From NCBI GenBank assembly GCA_017607445.1, contig JAEVHH010000001.1:4154001-4218000 (forward strand): a stretch of 64,000 nt of DNA, read 5' to 3'. The notes under the pieces are model-generated. The model did not search any database and was not told the DNA's origin. It worked only from the letters and a program-made list of their open reading frames with translations. The stretch is from Histoplasma ohiense (taxonomy: Eukaryota; Ascomycota; Eurotiomycetes; Onygenales; Ajellomycetaceae). Below are positions 44,255 through 55,996 of this stretch, piece after piece; the first letter of the stretch is position 1, and the number at the start of each line of letters is the position of its first letter. The position numbers and the translations under genes are program-made.

Positions 44255-45674
44255 CTAAATCCCTAACCACCACTTCGACCTCTCATACACATAAAAGCTC
44301 ACCGCTACCATAGGCACAACCTTCATATACCCAATCGTCAGCCCGACCCAGAACCCCCGAAACCCCCTCTCAGCAAAGATCCGCTTCCCCGCCTCCGCAA
44401 TCCGCATCCGATGCCCGTCCCCCACCGCCCCGGCAACCTGCATGCGGCGCCGGATGACTTCCAGCGGGTACGAGCTCGTCTGCGACACGAGGCCCGCCAG
44501 CGCGCCTGAGAGGAGCTCGGCCGGGGCCGTTAGTTGGACGCGCTTGTAAGGTTGTGCGGTGCCGGTGGTGGCGGGAGGTTTGTCGGAGTGTGGGATTGTG
44601 GTGTAGGGGGCTAGTTTTGGCTGGCGGAGCCAATCGCCGACGGTGTCGTGTGTTAGGAAGGAGACGCCGGCGTAGGGGAGCATGCCGAGGAGGGTGGGGG
44701 AGAAGCCACGGTAGAAGTTCGAGAGGCCGTAGCGCGGGGCGTGGGCGGGCGTTGATGAGAGTGTGTGGGGTTTTGATGGTGATGTAAGTGAAGATGTGGC
44801 TGTGGCTGGGGCTGCAGTTGTAGTTGTAGCTGCTGTCGCGGTGGTGACAGGAGCGGGTCCCGTCGTGGGTCTATTCTCGTTGTAAATCTGCCGACAGATC
44901 CTCCGCAGCGACGAGCGGACATTATGCTTCGTCTCAAACGCCAGGCGCACCCGCATTACCTCCAGCGGGTACGTGAAGAAAACTGACGTCAGCCCGGCCA
45001 TGCTGCCGCTGATCAATCTGCGGAACGGCGTCTCTTTGTCCCGTGCCGGGATTACCACGGCGCGGATTTGCTCGTAGGCTAGGAACTTGATGGCGGCGTA
45101 AGGGAAGATGCGCAATAAGGTTGCCGAATGGCCCTTGAAAAGTCCCCGCAAGCCCTCGTGGCTGTTTATGTCCTGCATGGCGCGCACGACACCAAACCAG
45201 CCGGTGGAGTATTTGGCGAATTGGGGATTAGAAGTCTGGAAGAGGATCTTGACCCGGTCCAGGGGCCCGACGACTGTTTTCGCCTGTGTATTGCGGTCGG
45301 AATTTAGATTAGAATAGCTTTCTTTTCATTTCCCTTTTCCTTTTTCTTTCCTTTCCGGCAATGGCATTAAACACAAGGGGGAACAAAAAAATAAGGGAAC
45401 AGGAAAAAAGAAGGTTAAAACATACCGCGCACCCCGCCAAACCCCCCGCCAACCCACTTCGAAATATATACTCAAAACTCCGCTTATCCAGCGCCTTCAC
45501 ACCACCCGCATTATCCGCAATCACATCTACCTCGACATCCATATCCGCGTCCGCCGCAAACTCCGCCCGCACTAGGCCCGCTCCATCTCCATCTCTACCC
45601 ACAGGGGACTCTCTCGCAGGCGGAATCGTTGACGCATTTTCCTTCATCTTCAGCATCTCCATCCTTGCATCCAT
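44255..45674 (-). CDS. LEU5: Mitochondrial carrier Leu5 (coenzyme A transporter type)
   Basis: Two exons on the minus strand: 45674-45426 and 45283-44255 (425 residues), with a 142-nt intron. Splicing restores LAGCA-KTVVGPLDRVKILFQ, the first PX[DE]XX[KR] carrier signature and a hallmark of the Leu5/Graves-disease carrier group, followed by HSATLLRIFPYAAIKFLAYE. The second repeat signature is FTYPLEVMRVRLAFE and the third SSYPLEVIRRRMQVAG, so all three carrier repeats (six helices) are present. Leu5 is needed for CoA accumulation in mitochondria. Between repeats 1-2 and 2-3 lie Thr/Ala/Pro-rich insertions that make the protein longer than yeast Leu5 (357 residues). The N-terminal ~55 residues are charged and precede the first helix. 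Transport specificity is inferred from the family. Confidence 0.9.
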
Positions 45675-47221
45675 GGGCGGCTTCCGGCTTCCGCAACGAC
45701 CGGCCGTGCCTTCGATTGTGGGCGTCCGTCGAGCGAGGCGAGGGAGGAGCTTGAAATCGGATTTATGAGGTTCGTGGCGTAGTCTGTTTCAATTGCTGGG
45801 TGTTCTGCTGTTTGGGGGGGGGGGGCGCCGGAGAGGAGAAAACGCTTGTAGAGTGCTATGTTGCTTTTCCGCGAGGCAGTTATATATGCCAGCGTTCCTG
45901 TCTTGGATGCAAAGTAGTCTCGTCGTCGTGTGTCGAGATTGTATAACCTTTTAGCTATGCTAGCTAAATTCTCCGAAACTTGAAACCTCGGGTAACCTCC
46001 GTGGCTTGGTCCAGATAGCACGGAAGGTTCGACAAGGAAGAAGCAAAGGGCGCAAACAGTATCCTATAAAAGAAAAGGAAAAGAAATCCTTATTTCATCC
46101 GTCTGTCTTGCGCCTGGATTATTGGAACATCGCGGCCAGAATGGTTATACTAATCGTACGGACGTCGTCTTCGGGCGATGGGATACTCGTCTGGAGATTG
46201 ACTGAGCCGCCGTCATATCTACCACGACTGCGTGTCGAGTGGGCGAGAGAGCAAGACAATGTAGGAAGAGGAGCCGATGCTGTGGCTTTCGCGCCGCCAA
46301 CCGTCCGTTCGAATCGATGCCTCGAGGGCGGAGAGCGGAGAGCAGAGAGGGTTTGGTTGTGGCAGAGGAAACATTGCGACAACCGTGTATCGTATCGAAA
46401 TACACCAGAATACGTCGGCTGGCGTCGGCGAGCTAGGCTGTTTCGGGCGACTGGCCACGTGAGGTATCGCCGAGGTCCCGTGTGATTGGGCGGGACTTGG
46501 GAAATGCCGAAGATTCGCCGCGGGGAGTCTCACGTGATTGTCAACGCTGAAAAAACACCCACATGGCGCAAGAAGATCTCTATATAATGTCGCTCGACTC
46601 GATAGCATGATATCTAAATAATATAAGGGCACAAGAACAAAGGTAATTGACCAACAGGCAACCGGCCCTTTCATATCATATGATGAAAGATAATGAATGA
46701 TAAGCAAAAAAAATATCCCTCACCCCCAGCCAAAACTTAGACTTGACAAATAGACGGCGCAGCCCTTCCCTTTCCCTCCAAAACCATACAAAAATGCCAA
46801 TAGAAGTAATAATAGTGGTGATAGAAAAGGCCAAGTTATATCAAAAAAAAGGGGGGCGAGTCAGGGGAATAGGAAACGCCGGGTTTATGCAATGAAGCGC
46901 CTCGCTAAACAAAACCACTATGCCAAAATTTGGTTTTTAGAGGGGGAAATACCAAAGAAAACAAAAATGAAATAAGTAAAAAATCCTCCGGAAAAGGAAA
47001 ATTTATGGGGAAGGCTAAGTAGATTAAAGAAGCAGAGAGGGAGAGAGGGCGCCGTGTCGTTCTTCGCCAAATACAACGAACGGCAGACTGAGCGTGATCC
47101 GGACGGTCTCTAGGGGTCATCGGAGGCGCACCACCTGCCCCCCCCGCCGCTGTTACTGTCACCAAGGTAGGGCGTTGCGGCAGTATGGAAGGGCTTTCGG
47201 AAAACAATGGATGGTATCTAC
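45675..47221. other. Intergenic region LEU5 - ITC1
   Basis: About 1.5 kb. It contains a G-run near 45818-45826 and overlapping short ORFs without family resemblance on both strands (45.6-46.7 kb). No RNA gene was recognised. The left part is the LEU5 promoter and the right part is ITC1 3' UTR. Confidence 0.55.
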
Positions 47222-50200
47222 TCAAAACTGATACCTAGTCCCCTGCCTCGTCAGCGGCTTTCCATGTCGATTCGTTGGCTTGCTCTCCTTCTCCTTCTCC
47301 TTCTCCTTCTCCTTCTCCCTCTCCCTCTCCCTCTCCTTCGTCTCATCCACCGCCACAGCCGTAGCCGTAGCCGCAGCCGTAGACCGCTTAGCCTTCTTCG
47401 TCGGCCGCGCCGGCTCGACGTGCAAATGCCCATTTTCCCGCAATGCAGCGCCGTTCTTCCATTTCAGACAGCGATAGCGATATCGACTCGACAGGTCCTC
47501 ACCTCCGGACGATTTCGTCCGTCTGGACATCCGCGTCGACATCGTCGTTGTCGCCGCTGGCCCTTCTTCCTCCAACTCTGCGCTCTTCTTCTCCTCGGAG
47601 TTCTTACCAAGATACTCTGTGCGATTCCGCATGTACTTGGCGATGCTATCCCGATACAACTGCAGCTCCTTGCGCAGTTTCACTTCTCGGACACCGCGAG
47701 CGTCAAGCCAGCTGAGAAGCTGATCCAGGGACTCCGGATCGTCATAGTAACCCCATTCCTGCGCATTAGAAACACCCGCAGGACCCTCCTCGAGCTCTTT
47801 CCGTTGTCGCACTGTCATCTTGAAGCGCTGGATGTACTTTCTATTTTCCTCCTGCGGCAAATCAATAAAGCCTTCCCGCTCCATATCGTCGGGGCCCTGG
47901 ACCCATAATCGGCCATTCGCATAGTTTGCAGACGCAGTTGAGCTGGTCGGGAGGCCCTCAAACGGCATCGCGTTGCGCTCGAACCAGTAATATCGATTCC
48001 AAAACCGGTCTTTACCCAAAACACGTGTTCGAGGACAATCGGCCTCTCGCAAGTCATTATCCAGAATGGCGATCTGTTCCTCGTATGACTTGACTTTGGC
48101 CTTCTCTTCTTCGATTTTCTTCAGAACTCGGTGATACTGTTTCGATCCCTTGGGCAATTTAGCAGCCTGTTCTTTTCGCTCCCGCTCCTCTTCTTGCCGG
48201 CGTTTTCGCTCTGCGGCCCTATCTGCTCCGCGGCGAAGGGACCTTCCTGCGTGCGCGTCTTCATCGTCAGTGTCTGCAGCAGCCTCCGAGTCGTCATCCA
48301 AACCAGTCATTTTCACGTCCGTTAGCTCCTCCAACTCAGGAACGGGTGATGGCGGGTTTTCAGGTTGAAGCTGTTTACGCTCTTCATGCAACCGTCGAAT
48401 CTCCTCAAGACTAGCGACGATGGTTAGTTACAGTTCAGTGTGATAAAAAAAAAAAAAAAGTGGCTATACTGCAAGGTAGAACATACCATGCTTTACGAGC
48501 CCGTTGGTAGTCGATTTTCTCCTTACGGAACTCGGTCATTTGAATACTGCACTCTTCGAGGTAATTCTTGATCGCCTTCGTTTCAAGCAGGAGCATGCAG
48601 ATAATTTGGAGAGCTCTCACTCGCAAGTTAACGTCGAGGGTTACATATTGCTCTTGCGCCGTGTTTTGCGTTGGCTCACGGTCAAGCGGTGCCAGATGGG
48701 CCAGGATCTCGTCACAAGGATTTCGTAGTCGCGGTCGGTAGGATAGCCTATGAAGGAGCCCGATCATGACTAATTCCCAACCACCCTTCTGGAAGTCTCG
48801 TTTCCGCAAGCGGTCGATCCACCCATACTCTCCAAACATATCCGCCGCGCGATGCACTTGTACCTCAGCTGTGCCAGAGCGGCTCCGTGATTCCAATTGA
48901 TGCTTCAAATTTTCCGCTTCAGCCTTCGCATAACTGCTTCTAGTAGTCCTTCTGGGCGGTGTCGGTTCTCGCTCCGGCTCTTCAGCTTCTTCTTCCCCCG
49001 ATTCATCATCCTCTTCCTCCTCAGACTCCTCATCGGGAAGGGCAGGTAGCGAGATCTGAACGGCGCCATCCTGATCTTTCTCCTCATTCACCAGCATCTT
49101 CAACACGGCACAATGTACTTCCACAAATAACTCACAGGTAACGTCGTGAGAAGAAAATTGCATTGCCTCGACGAAATCATCGAACGTGAAGGAGTCTAAT
49201 TGGAGAACCTGGCAATATACATTCAATGTGTTCCACGTTTCGAGCAGAGGACCCACAGATTCCATCTTGATATTGCCACGCAGTAAATTATCTTCTTGGG
49301 GCGACATGTCCAGGTGCTCTGAGTGTTGATCATCAGTTAAGAATTTCAAGGAAGGCCGGAGTTTATCGCTGTGAGAGGGTGGAATATCCAAATCCTCAAT
49401 CGGGTATTTGATAGGTGGCGGAGGGGGTTGCGGCGGAGGGCCATTTTGGATGACAACGGAAAACGAGTTGGCGCTATCTTCGAGTGTTTGCCAATCTCCA
49501 TCGTGAGTGCCATCCCCGGAAACAGCAAAGGAATGGTTTTCGTTTAACGCTCGTTGGTATTCCTCATATCGGTCATCCCTCGCCTTCGCAAGCTCCCGCA
49601 GCGAGACTTTCGATTTATGTCCCTTGCCAGCAGACTTGAGGTTCGGCCATCGTTGTTTGGAATAAAAGAATCCAAAGAGGCTTTCGTCTTCTTCTTTACC
49701 CGCAGCCACGTTAGCTTTCTTCCCTCCGACCCTATTTCCATATTGGAGATGTTTCGGGACTTCAGTATCGATCCGGTATTCATGGGCGATATGTGGTTTG
49801 ACCAGCCACGGCGCACCCGTCCACGATTCTCTTGTTACAGTATTCCTGATGAATGAACGCAGCATCTGTTTGGTAAAGATTTTCCTGTCACGGGCCAGGT
49901 GTTCATCGTCCAGCAGCGCCTCCTCATTTGGTCGGCTCACCAGTTTTACCAAGTATCTCGACGACGCTCTTCGCTCTATCGAACCATCTTGGTTCATTAA
50001 TTCTGGGAATCGGGCTTTTTCCCGAACGATGCCTTGCAGGCGGGTTCCGTTGGTAAGGAGGACAGTAACGCGTTCGCCAGGGTAAAAGTCTTGTTTAAAA
50101 TCCTTTCACAACTCGGTCAGTATAATATGAAGCTTTGACAAGATAAAGAGATCGGAACAGGCATACTTCGAAAACCTGGTCGACTATTCAAAACACTGAG

Positions 50201-50907
50201 ATTAGTTTCATGGATGGCTTGTGTAAAATAAAAATAAAATAAAATAAAGGATGTCGTGTCGTACCAAGGCTGTCAATTCGCGAAATAGTTGAAAATTGAA
50301 CCTTTCGCAAGACCGGTTCCTTCAACGGCTCCGGGAAGGCGCTATTCACTTCGCGTGAACCATCCGTCTGCTGCGCAGTTAGCACAGTGAACCCTTCAAT
50401 ATCAAAAAAAAACAATTATAGTGCCAAAGTAAATCAACGCACTTCACTTCTTAGAGCCTCAAAAAAAGTAAGGGAGGAATGGCCGGTTATTTCGCAGATG
50501 AACCGTTTCTATATCCGCAATATCGACTTGTTTAGCATATCCATTTCCGGTTGAAGCGTCCGGAGAGACAACTCATCAAGATGAAATTTCTCCGGGAGAC
50601 AGAGGAAACGCAAGCGCGTAGACTTATTCAGCCCGCAAGGGGGGGGGGGAAGGGTCCGTGTAGGTACCTGTTTGTAGAAGTTCATTCTGAACAGGGAGAA
50701 ACAATCAGCAATTTGCGCCGCGCAAAAGCAATAACGAGAATAGGAAGCTAAAGAACTAAAGTCATATATATATTATGACACGTACCGATGAAGGAACTGC
50801 TGATACTTGGTGAACACTTCATTTGTTTCGGGGATGACCCAGACCTGCATTTCTCGCAAAACAAACGAAAAATAAAGTTAGAATTTAGACAAGAGGCCGC
50901 TGGAGGA

Positions 50908-50938
<31 letters not shown>

Positions 50939-51134
50939 TGAATGCGCAGGAGCGGAGGACATACCTCCTCACTATCATCTTCAATGGTTGGTCGCGGGAG
51001 GTACTGAACTGGTTTGCGCTTGAAGAGGACCTATAAGAACAATGAATTTGCCGTCCGTTCAGCATAATACACCCTCCGATATCCGGGAACGCGAAAAACC
51101 GAGTCGCAGGCGCGGCGCAGACCATACATACCAT
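47222..51134 (-). CDS. ITC1: ISWI-complex subunit Itc1 (WAC-DDT-WHIM protein)
   Basis: Nine coding exons on the minus strand: 51134-51132, 51030-50965, 50844-50786, 50686-50668, 50508-50443, 50370-50265, 50183-50167, 50102-48487 and 48410-47222 (1046 residues; phases close exactly). The first coding exon is only ATG, followed directly by GTATGT; exons 4 and 7 are 19 and 17 nt. The joined N-terminus MVLFKRKPVQYLPRPT...VWVIPETNEVF...KRFICEITGHSSLTFFEAL is the WAC domain that binds DNA in Acf1/Itc1. The DDT domain lies at about 395-457 (LLETWNTLNVYCQVLQLDSF). WHIM motifs follow (WELVMIGLLHRLSYRPRL; RTRVLGKDRFWNRYYWFER; GRLWVQGPDD) and contact ISWI and linker DNA. The C-terminus has a Glu/Lys repeat coded by a CTC/CTT hexamer tract and a basic tail. 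Itc1 with Isw2 slides nucleosomes to repress genes. The exon 6 acceptor is CAGCAG. Confidence 0.92.
47281..47338. repeat. CTT/CTC hexanucleotide tract inside ITC1 coding sequence
   Basis: Tandem ctcctt/ctccct units encode an alternating Glu-Lys/Glu-Arg run near the C-terminus of Itc1. Length changes in steps of six keep the frame. Confidence 0.85.
50914..50939. repeat. (TA)n tract in ITC1 intron 2
   Basis: About 13 TA dinucleotides lie within the 120-nt second intron of ITC1. Confidence 0.85.
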
Positions 51135-51905
51135 GTTGTTTGAGTCTGTATCCGCAGGAGGCCCGTCCGGGGGCCAGTGACCAAGAAAACACAATAGGCC
51201 AGCAGTCTGTCGGGTCCAGATAGTTCGGGGAAGCAGGTCTGGTCGCAGTCTTGGAGGAGCCTGGATCTAGATAGAGAAGGGAGTACAAGGTCAGTGATTC
51301 AAGCTGTTACTTTTCTTTTCTTTTCTTTTTTTTTTTTTCTGTCGTTTATTTTTATTTTTATTCTCCAGTTTTTGGCCGGTGTTCTCCCGCAGATCTACTT
51401 TCTGGCAAAAAGTAGATCTGCCAAGAGAAGGAAAAGGTCTATCTCTGGAGGAGAGCACAGGTACAAGGGAAAGAGAAACCAATTGTTGAGAGAGGGTTTT
51501 TGAAACACGCGTCTGGCGGGCTATATTATTTTTGCCCTGGCGGCTCTGGGCGGGCTTGGGAGGCCGGCATACCTTTTGCGACACATGGAACGCGTCTAGA
51601 ACGCAGACTCGGGTAACTTATACAACAATAGCGAGTACAGGCGAGAGTCGGGGAACGGAGGACCGAGATAAGGGATGCGGTGGGTGGAGGTGGTGGAGGT
51701 TGAGGTTGGAGGTGAGGTTGGAGTTGGAGAGGAGGAGGAAGGGGAAGGGAGCAGAAGTTTTTGGCGGCCATTGGCTGGGAGGGGGGGAGTGTGTGGTGTG
51801 TGGGAGGAGGAATCAGCGGCAAGGAGCAGCAAGCACACCACGACTACTATGGCTGTTACTACCTAGCTGCTGCTGCTGCTGCTACTCCTACTACTACTAC
51901 TACTC

Positions 51906-51936
<31 letters not shown>

Positions 51937-53303
51937 GGCTACTCTGCTACGGCCATTCCTCCTGCTGCTGCTACTACATTTCCAACACCAGAGTTCGAGG
52001 GCAGGCGGGCGTTGGTGCGGATTATTGGGGGGAGCCAAATGAGGAGGCGGACAGTGGCCAGGGCAGAGGGACAGGCAGGCTGTGCGTCTGGCGGCGGAGG
52101 ACGGGCTGGCGAAGGGGGAGAGATGAATTACAGGCAGAAAGAAGTTGAAGTGTGTTGAAGGGAGAATAGAATTGCCATCGTCTTCTCTCTGGTGGCTTGG
52201 TGGTTGGTGGTCCGTCCTCCTCGTCGACATGGCGGGAGGTGTTGCACTCCATATCCACGAACAGAGTATACAGAGCAGATACATACAGACCTTATGTCTC
52301 CATTAACAATCTCTGTTCTTCCATGGACTGTCTCCTGTACCCCCTGCTACCGCTATGCTCCTGCCAGCGTCCTGCCAGCGTCCATCATCCCCCGTTATCC
52401 CCCCGTCGCCATCGATCTATAGTTAAGATGCATCGAATCTCCCTTTGACGTTCCCGTAATTTTCCACCCCGTACCGTACCGTACCGTCAGTGCATCGGGG
52501 CTGCTGCGCCAAGCCCCACCAGCCATTGAAACAGCGGCCCGCTTCCCTTACATCGGTACTAACCAGGTAACGAGTAACTTAACTTAGTAAGCCAATGCGA
52601 AATTTGCAAAAACCCAAAAACCTCCTCCCAAAGTCCCCCCAACCCAACCTGCCTCCACCCGCGCTGCTGCTTATCCCGGCGCCTCCACGCTGGCCCCAAC
52701 CCCCGACAAGCACCATATCTACCCTCGTTCGACGCAGAATCGGCAGCCCTTTCTCGCTGTATGGTTCATGCCTCTGTTTTATACCGTTTTTGCCTTGAAC
52801 GAGCGCGAGAAGTGTGGGAGGGGGAATCCCCGCCAAACCCCAAACCCCCTCTCGCATTCCCCTGTGCAGCACACATCCCCCACAGCCCCACCACACCCCC
52901 GACGAATGGGGGATGAGAGGACCTAATCACCCCTCAGTCATGAGGTCTTCATTACTGTGCTTTTTGCTTGCTTCCCTATTAGCTGTTTCTTCTTTAGTAA
53001 GACAGATATATGGAGCCCAGTTTTATTATCCATTGTTAGTTGTCAGGGTCTTTCGCGCTGCTATAGCTGAAGCTGGATATCGTGCTTTTTGAGGGGTAGG
53101 TAGGATCTACAATATTGCAGTTGTCTGTTGCCTGAAAGGAAAGAGAAAAGCCAGAGGGCACGCTGTTTTGTTTATATCATCATCCCTTCATAAGCGTAAA
53201 TGAAAGAGTAAAGATAAATAAAAGTAAATAAATGGAAATCTCTCCCTCTCTCAAAAATCACCCATTGCCAGCAAACCCCGATCCAATCCAATCTCCCCCC
53301 TCC
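51135..53303. other. Low-complexity intergenic region ITC1 - ALG8
   Basis: About 2.2 kb. It contains a T-run (51329-51339), G-rich/purine-biased stretches at 51.66-51.8 kb, a CTG/CTA trinucleotide tract (51866-51936), GTACC pentamer repeats near 52469-52488 and one ACGCGT at 51507-51512. ORFs here are products of the repeats and show no family resemblance. It probably includes a long ITC1 leader and ALG8 3' UTR. Confidence 0.6.
51866..51936. repeat. CTG/CTA trinucleotide tract
   Basis: CTG units followed by CTA/CTC units span about 70 bp. It lies in the apparent ITC1 upstream region and creates artificial Tyr- and Thr-rich ORFs. Confidence 0.9.
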
Positions 53304-55290
53304 CTACGCAGTAAAATAAACAACCATGAACCCCACCCAGCTCCCCACTACCCCCAGCGCCGCATACGAACTCGTAAACATCAGCGGCAAAAACTCATAC
53401 CGCCCCCCGCCAAACACCACCCCATGCACAAACGAGCAGTACACGACCAGCGGGATCGCCACGCTGTCGTACAGGATCGAGAACCGATCCAGCAGGAACA
53501 CGCGCGGCCGCACCGGCGCCGGCGCCAGCCGCTCGAACGCAGACAGCACCAGCACCAGCCAGAACACCGTGTAGACGATCTTGAGCGGGGACTCGGCGGC
53601 CGTGAAGAGCAGCGGGAACAGCGACACGTGGCCCGCCACTGCGAGCGGGCGGAAGGCGCTGAAGAAGCGCCGGTCCCGGAGCGCCAGCAGGCTGAAGGGG
53701 ATGAGCACGAGCAGGATTGCCTTCTCGTGCACGTGCCAGCCGAAGAGGAACGCCGCGTAGCCGCAGAGTGTCACGGCGCCGAGGAAGGTGTCCCAGTCTG
53801 GCTGGAGCCAGAGCTTGGCGAGGCAGAGCTGTTGTGGGGCTGGCGGTTAGTACTCTGGGCAGTATAGGGGATGGGGATTAGCATTTGCCATGTTACTTAC
53901 GAGTTGGAAGAGGAGGGTCAGGGTGAAGGTGTGTTCTTTGGTCACTTCGGGGAGCACGGCGAATGAGGTGTCTCCCACAAGTCCCCTGGTGACACTTCCC
54001 AAAGCACTTGAATCAACTTTGAGGCCAAGATGTGGTGCGACTGGGTTATGGGATCGAAGTTTGTTTGTTAGATTTTTGGTTTTCTCCGTGATCCAGACGC
54101 ATGGGCAATATAAAACAAAAACAAAAACACGAAATACCTAAAATAAGCACCCGATCCACGAACGAGTACATAGCCCATACATTCGGCGCCCAATACGCAT
54201 GGCACAGCCCACGCGAAAACGGAAACAGTCGGGCCTTCAGCTGGCCCAGCTGGCCCCAGTAGAAAAAGGGGCCAAACGCAGCGCCAAAGACGCCCAACAC
54301 CCCGACGCCCAGCTTGAAAATGTTGCCGAATCTGGGACGGAAGATCGACGGCGACCTGGGGTGCAGGCAGTAGACGCGGAGAAGATAGACGAAATATGCC
54401 AGTGAGAGATAGAGGTAAATATGCTTCAGGCAGAGGAGGATGGCAAATGTGATCCCGCTGTAGAGGAGGGTGGATTGCTTGCGGGCCAGGACGAGCGAGA
54501 GGATCAGAAGCCCGTAGAGGAATCCGTTGTATTGGAAATGGATGTGGTCGATGATAAGAAGGCCGGGAGATAGGAGGATGGAGAGCGCGGCTGCATGCGC
54601 GAGCCGTTTGTTCCCCACTTCCACCGATTGGATATATCTGCGCGTGCGTGTAATTTCGGGAAGCGTCAGAGTTAATCGCCTCACGCTTCCCCTATATTTC
54701 TTTTTTCAAAAGGAAGAAAGAAAGAATATACGTATATACATGGAGAAACGCACCGATGAAGTGCATATACAAGAACAAACTCCAACGCAATGACAGAGCA
54801 TCTCTGGAAATAAACCGTCTGCCAGGAGTCATAGTTCAGATTGTCCAGTTTCAACATCGCCGGATCAACAAGGACGGCCACTTGCGAGAGCAGCCACTCC
54901 AGCACACCGAAAAACGGTGGGTAGTCGAGTGTCCATTCGGAAGTTTTCTGGGTTCCAGATGTCAGTCTCATTCATATATTCCAATATAAAGACAAGTAGC
55001 AGTAAAGGAGATGGACCACAAACCTCGTAGTACCACTTGTCCACAGGGAGAGAGTGGGTGATCGCCAGCCAATTACGGTGGACTTCAAAATCAGTGGACT
55101 TACTACAAAAATCTCCCCGTTAGCTCAACTTCTTGTTTCTCAATTATTGTCTATTTGAGGCATTCAACTTCTCATGTGGTTTTTTTGATCAGTACAAGGA
55201 AGCCTAAACATACTACGCTGGAAAAAGGGTGACCTTGAACGCGGTAGCAACAATGGCGCATTGCGCCAGCGAGGGGTAAAAGTTAGCCAT
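53304..55290 (-). CDS. ALG8: Dolichyl-P-Glc glucosyltransferase Alg8
   Basis: Six exons on the minus strand: 55290-55214, 55102-55024, 54947-54754, 54637-54138, 54040-53901 and 53828-53304 (504 residues). The introns are 111, 76, 116, 97 and 72 nt. Alg8 adds the second alpha-1,3-glucose to the lipid-linked oligosaccharide in the ER membrane. The joined N-terminus has the ALG6/ALG8 signature KSTDFEVHRNWLAITHSLP...WYYE-KTSEWTLDYPPFFGVLEW, where the Asp of STDFE and the WTLDYPPF motif are family landmarks and the SLP...WTLDYPPF form points to Alg8 rather than Alg6. Later blocks are HIHFQYNGFLYGLLILS, SRGLCHAYWAPNVWA and FGWHVHEKAILL. The chain is strongly hydrophobic with about ten or more membrane helices. 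One donor is GTTTGT (intron 2). The gene diverges from the ER-exit lectin. Confidence 0.93.
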
Positions 55291-55996
55291 AGGACATGAT
55301 TGTGAATGGATGGTGTAAGGTCTAAAATAATTATTCACAAAATCAGGAACAGAAAACTTCGGTGCTCAACCTATCCGCTTGAGCTACGTTCAACTCCCAG
55401 CCGAAGTTGAAGCTATTCGCTGCTAGTTTCAAGCTCAGATGTTTGCTGTGTTTGATTCGTTGCTGCTTGGCAAAACAACGAGGTCACATGATGTTGCCAG
55501 GGGAGCTCCACCTTGGCATGTTTGGCCTGTTTGTCTGCGCACAACAAAGCCCCTGAGCGTGGAAGGACAAGCTGGCCGGAATAGTCGAAAGAAAACTGCC
55601 GGAGCTGTCGAGCAAGTACTACATACTGAATAATTAAATGTATCCCTCTAAACGCGGTAATGAGGAATAAGATCACATGGTAGATCAGCTTCCATTTAGC
55701 AGTTTCTGTCGGACCTGACTCCATACATTGGTTTTCTTCATTTTGCGCCGTTGCTGTGCAGCTGCCCAGCTACGTCTAACCATAGAATCGCAGAACCTGT
55801 ATATATAACTCAGGTTTCTGTCGTCGTGAGGGGGAGGGATAATACGGGCTGTTGGAATTCCTGTTTTTCGCCGGAATTTTTTTTTTTTTTTGAGGCACTT
55901 TTTGGCACTTTCTTGTCATAATAACCTTATTGATTGCGTCTGCCATTGACGGAGATCCCTAATATCATATCCCATATCCTGCTCCGTATATCCACA
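55291..55996. promoter_or_regulatory. Divergent promoter ALG8 / Emp47-type lectin
   Basis: 706 bp lie between the start codons of two secretory-pathway N-glycan genes. It has a 15-T run (55877-55891) with nearby GGCACTTT direct repeats ahead of the lectin gene. No UPR element was confirmed by eye. Confidence 0.5.

Noticed and set aside
47207..47908. 233-codon plus-strand ORF
   Set aside because: It is antisense to the last exon of ITC1. Its Leu/Pro/Arg-rich start is the reverse reading of the Glu/Lys repeat.
51532..52158. 208-codon ORF with a Tyr/Cys-rich repeat
   Set aside because: The frame is held open by the CTG/CTA trinucleotide tract; the sequence is low complexity and resembles no family.
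53232..53867. 211-codon plus-strand ORF rich in Arg, His, Gln and Glu
   Set aside because: It lies antisense to the last exon of ALG8, whose hydrophobic GC-rich codons give such a polar mirror frame. It has no start context or family resemblance.
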